Below, one piece after another: positions 61,391 to 64,000 of a stretch of DNA of 64,000 nucleotides. The notes under the pieces were generated by a model. That model was not told where the DNA came from and did not search any database. It was given only the letters and a program-made list of their open reading frames with translations. A program made the translations under genes and the position numbers. Source of the DNA: Psychrobacillus sp. BL-248-WT-3 (GTDB taxonomy: Bacteria; Bacillota; Bacilli; Bacillales_A; Planococcaceae); assembly GCF_012843435.1 (NCBI RefSeq), contig NZ_JABAFC010000006.1, positions 1 to 64,000 of the forward strand. The letters run 5' to 3'. Every line of letters starts with the position of its first letter. Position 1 is the first letter of the stretch.

Positions 61391-62433
61391 TATGGTTTAA
61401 GTCCTTTCCCTAGTGCCTCATTGGCCATATCAATTGCATACCGATCACTTGAATGCTCTATATACTCTTCTAGGCTAGTCCTGCCGCTTTTATCCCTCAT
61501 CATTGTTTTGGCAGCCTGAGAGCGGACCCACCACGATTCATCCTCTAAAAGTATTTCTAAATGAGGGAGCGTATAAGAAAGTGGTAAAAGCTGAAACAAT
61601 TTAGCTACCATTAGCCTTTCCTCCCAAACTGGAGATTTCACAAAAGCTAAATAATTTTCTGGATTATTAATAAATCCAATCTCATAGATCGCCCTAAGGG
61701 ATTTTATTCGAATCTCAATATCCTCTTGCTGTAGTTGTACTTCTAGATGAGGCAAATACTCTATATCTCTTTTAAGCCCCAAGGTATCAATTAGGGCATA
61801 GCGGCATGTTTTAGGTAAATCTGTAATTTTATCGGTTAAGGTATCCAAAAGCTCTGCCGGAAGATTTAAAAGTAGTTTTTTATACTCATATTCTGACAGT
61901 TGAACATTACCAATCAGGATATGCTGTAAAAATAAATTCTTATTAAATAGCGAATAGATTCTCAAAAGCTGAAAGTATTCTTCTCTTGAAATCCTCTTTT
62001 TCCCGAGCTTTTCGCAATCTTTTTCAAGAGAATCAATCTTGAAATCTTCTATATGAAACATAGCATTCATTCGTTTACTCCAGCTTTTACTTTGCAGAAG
62101 ATTCAAATAGAAGTCCTTTAAGTATTCATTAGAAAATTGACTAATTTTCTCTTGAATGGATTCGTTAGAGAGATTCTTTAAGTAGGTCGAAAATATTACT
62201 TCTATGCCTATTATCTCTTCTCTACTTTTAGGAATGACCTCCGGATTAAAGGGTACCCCTTCTATTAAGTAGCGACGCCAATTCTCTTCATGCTTGCTGA
62301 CATAAGATGCTATTTTCGCTTTTATCTTTACTTCTTTGACTCTCTTTATAATTAAGTAAAGACCGATAGAAACGAGTAACAATGTTAATAGACAGATCAG
62401 TAGGAGGACAAATTTAATGGAAATTTGAATCAT
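61390..62433 (-). CDS. Membrane-anchored HEAT-repeat protein
   Basis: 347 residues from the ATG at 62433, which overlaps the response-regulator stop as ATGA and has AAAGG eight bases before it. One N-terminal membrane helix (about 5-28), then all-helical cytoplasmic repeats; the C-terminal half shows HEAT units (IDTLGLKRDIEYLPHLEVQL, IRIKSLRAIYEIGF, EERLMVAKLFQLLPLS, WWVRSQAAKTMM). HEAT proteins act as scaffolds, so it may link the regulator to the glycosyltransferase. Known GT2 operons in other bacteria sometimes contain such a gene; the role here is inferred. Confidence 0.8.
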   Translation of the reverse strand: MIQISIKFVLLLICLLTLLLVSIGLYLIIKRVKEVKIKAKIASYVSKHEENWRRYLIEGVPFNPEVIPKSREEIIGIEVIFSTYLKNLSNESIQEKISQFSNEYLKDFYLNLLQSKSWSKRMNAMFHIEDFKIDSLEKDCEKLGKKRISREEYFQLLRIYSLFNKNLFLQHILIGNVQLSEYEYKKLLLNLPAELLDTLTDKITDLPKTCRYALIDTLGLKRDIEYLPHLEVQLQQEDIEIRIKSLRAIYEIGFINNPENYLAFVKSPVWEERLMVAKLFQLLPLSYTLPHLEILLEDESWWVRSQAAKTMMRDKSGRTSLEEYIEHSSDRYAIDMANEALGKGLKP

Positions 62434-63302
62434 AGCCATAACCTTTCGAAAGTCCTTCTTATCTGTGCCTCAAAAAGTCTAATATTAAATGGTTTTATCA
62501 AATACTCATCTACTCCTATTTCGTAGGCATAGAGCATGTCCTCCTCCGATTTCTTCTTGGTCATCATGTACGTTATAAAGCGTTGTTCATTAGGGAGCTG
62601 TTTAACCATATGCAAAACTTCGAGTCCATTTTTTCTAGGTAAAATATCGTTCATAATGATGATATGTGTATGGCTAGAACGATACCAATTAGATTCTAAA
62701 AAATCATACCCATTAGAGAAAGCTTTTATCTCTAATTCGAACATATCAACATTCATATTTTCCATGGAAGAGCTTAGGACATTCCGAAATATTTCATTTT
62801 CCTCTAGAATACTAACCTTAATTTTTTCTATGTCTTTTTCTTTAAATTGTGATATGTATGTTACTTCAAAGGGACTTCCAGTACTAATGACCTCATCTAA
62901 AGCTCTGTTTCCAACCTCTAATAATTCCTCAAACTCTACGCGATTGTTCCCTATCTCTATAATAGTTGCCGATAGAGTCAGAGAAGAGACAATGTTAGTG
63001 TCTGCAAACAACCTATTAAGAAAGGCTTGCGCTTCCTCCTCGCCACTTTGGGATAGTATGATACACCATTTATGAGGCTCCTTAAGCTCAAAAAGAAAAT
63101 CAGTTTTTCTAATTTTGCTTCCAAGATAGGATGTTAAATCCTCTTGCTGAAATCCTAACCTTTTAAAAGAAGCCGATAAAAAAACAGCAGTAATTGTCGT
63201 ACGAGAGCGAACAACATTTGCTTTTAAAACGTTAAAAAAATCTTTTATTTGATTAAAGGCTTGTTTAGAGTCATACTCGCCGTTATGTATAGTTAAGCTC
63301 AT
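62430..63302 (-). CDS. Atypical response regulator: degenerate GGDEF-like plus receiver domain
   Basis: 290 residues from the ATG at 63302 (GGGGG six bases upstream; the longer frame lacks a site). The N-terminal half (about 20-150) has the outline of a GGDEF fold (LGSKIRKTDFLFEL, LSATIIEIG) but no signature motif. The C-terminal half (about 165-290) is a receiver domain with Lys in YLIKPFN and Thr in YMMTKKK, yet the phosphoacceptor position is Asn (IIIMNDILPRKNG) and the acidic pair is EE. It is unlikely to be phosphorylated normally. First gene of the polysaccharide operon, so probably its regulator. Confidence 0.85.
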   Translation of the reverse strand: MSLTIHNGEYDSKQAFNQIKDFFNVLKANVVRSRTTITAVFLSASFKRLGFQQEDLTSYLGSKIRKTDFLFELKEPHKWCIILSQSGEEEAQAFLNRLFADTNIVSSLTLSATIIEIGNNRVEFEELLEVGNRALDEVISTGSPFEVTYISQFKEKDIEKIKVSILEENEIFRNVLSSSMENMNVDMFELEIKAFSNGYDFLESNWYRSSHTHIIIMNDILPRKNGLEVLHMVKQLPNEQRFITYMMTKKKSEEDMLYAYEIGVDEYLIKPFNIRLFEAQIRRTFERLWL

Positions 63303-63348
63303 TTTAATCCCCCTAACTTTTTCCATTATTTTATTTTTGTTTACAAAT

Positions 63349-63376
63349 AATATAATTTTACCATTTATATACCCAA
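63349..63376 (-). promoter_or_regulatory. Candidate promoter of the polysaccharide operon
   Basis: On the minus strand TTGGGT (63371-63376) and TATATT (63349-63354) are 16 bases apart, about 47 bases before the first start codon. A plausible sigma-A promoter only. Confidence 0.4.
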
Positions 63377-63629
63377 TTTATAGAAGATTAGACAATTTAA
63401 AATTTTCAATTGAGTAATTTCTCACAAATGTTATTTAATGATTATATTTAGTAGTCCAAAAGACCTCACGAACTATACCTTTGGTACAGTTTGTGAGGTC
63501 TTTTCTATAGGCTATGTAAGAAACTAATTGAACTGTAAATTATTAGGTTGAAGAAGAAAGTATATCTTGCCTCCATTCAAAAATCCCACTAGTCGTTTTG
63601 GCGTCGACGAATGGGACCTCTATTTCAAA
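63377..63629. other. Intergenic region with terminator
   Basis: About 250 bases without a gene. It holds the terminator at 63458-63503 and a second, weaker hairpin (about 63583-63618, TCCCA-GTCG with complement) near the stop of the GyrI-like gene. Confidence 0.55.
63458..63503 (-). terminator. Terminator of the GyrI-like gene
   Basis: A 16-base stem with one mismatch (63458-63474 with about 63487-63503), rich in A on the left and T on the right, so it can work on either strand. Confidence 0.75.
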
Positions 63630-64000
63630 TTATTTTAATGGAATCCAAATTTCTGAATAGCAATCTGGACTGAATGGATCATCCTCTGTATACCTTTCGA
63701 ACTCTGGAGTTCCTGCATGTTGATATCCGTTAGCAGGGAACCATTCAGAGAAAATTTGTTTCCAAACTTTTGTCATTGCATCAGGCATTGGACCATGTAC
63801 TTCAAAAACACCCCATTTAGAAGCTGGAAGTTCGATTACTTCAAATCCTTCTTTAACGTCACCTGCATATTCTGTAGCAATCCAATAGTCAATTTTCTCA
63901 TGAGGTTTTTCTATACAAATACCGAGCATTCCTTTAATTTGTCCATTATTAATTTGTACTAGCTTGTCAGTAGTGCCATCCCCATTTAATTCATCCCACA
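63630..64000 (-). CDS. GyrI-like/AraC effector-binding domain protein (partial)
   Basis: The reading frame is open from the right edge of the window to the stop at 63630; the first internal ATG at 63929 is probably not the start, because upstream codons (WDELNGDGTTDKLVQIN) continue in family style. The visible part shows GyrI/effector-domain motifs: EVIELPASKWGVFEVHGPMP, KIFSEWFPANGYQHAGTPEFERY-like segment and a final EIWIPLK, where the Glu is the ligand-binding residue. It may be the C-terminal domain of an AraC-type regulator or a stand-alone GyrI-like protein; the N-terminus lies beyond the window. Confidence 0.85.
   Translation of the reverse strand, partial: WDELNGDGTTDKLVQINNGQIKGMLGICIEKPHEKIDYWIATEYAGDVKEGFEVIELPASKWGVFEVHGPMPDAMTKVWKQIFSEWFPANGYQHAGTPEFERYTEDDPFSPDCYSEIWIPLK

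Overview
The window is low-GC DNA from an endospore-forming member of the Bacillales, most like Planococcaceae/Caryophanaceae relatives such as Psychrobacillus, Lysinibacillus or Sporosarcina. The evidence is a cotJABC spore-coat operon, a T-box leader, a SAM-I (S-box) riboswitch, a CcpA cre box, strong AGGAGG-type ribosome sites with many TTG/GTG starts, and short GC-rich intergenic repeats of a kind common in that group. Species placement is inference.

Layout. 0-2.6 kb: a tandem GC-rich repeat, then an Rgg-like regulator divergent from a lipoprotein-type YidC insertase. 2.8-8.4 kb: acetyltransferase, a heterodimeric ABC exporter pair and an EamA transporter. 8.5-16.6 kb: a PAS-GGDEF-EAL phosphodiesterase, a metallo-beta-lactamase-fold hydrolase, a split ThrE exporter, a secreted beta-propeller protein and a short-chain fatty acid transporter. 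18.8-22.8 kb: a lysine-degradation operon (aldehyde dehydrogenase, lysine 6-dehydrogenase, acyl-CoA dehydrogenase) with a perfect cre box just upstream. 23-27.6 kb: AIM24-family protein, ECF sigma with its probable membrane anti-sigma, then a cluster of very small reading frames with good ribosome sites, one of which forms a complete promoter-gene-terminator unit encoding a 25-residue peptide with two cysteines.

27.7-34.5 kb: an unusual peptide-type ABC transporter. Its binding protein appears circularly permuted, both permeases carry long N-terminal membrane extensions, and the two ATPases are fused. Next comes an S-box-controlled methionine-synthase-like gene. 36-46 kb: small regulatory modules (XRE-DUF3169, MarR-DUF3147, TetR-MMPL), each with a perfect inverted repeat at or near its promoter, plus cotJABC, a polysaccharide deacetylase and four copies of a palindromic intergenic element. 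46-56 kb: D-Ala-D-Ala carboxypeptidase, erythromycin-esterase-like protein, T-box-controlled MFS transporter, methyltransferase, TVP38 protein, a TraB/TIKI-like protein followed by a frameshifted small gene, phosphoesterase and an orphan PTS IIC.

56-56.8 kb is a scar: a REP-like element plus a decayed IS1182-family transposase between two near-identical hairpins. 56.8-63.3 kb is a tightly coupled four-gene operon: atypical response regulator, HEAT-repeat membrane protein, membrane glycosyltransferase and a 1039-residue glycoside-hydrolase-like secreted protein. It is probably a dedicated cell-surface or exopolysaccharide system. The window ends inside a GyrI-like gene.

The best candidates for undescribed biology are the permuted ABC transporter, the polysaccharide operon with its non-canonical receiver domain, and the 25-residue peptide gene.
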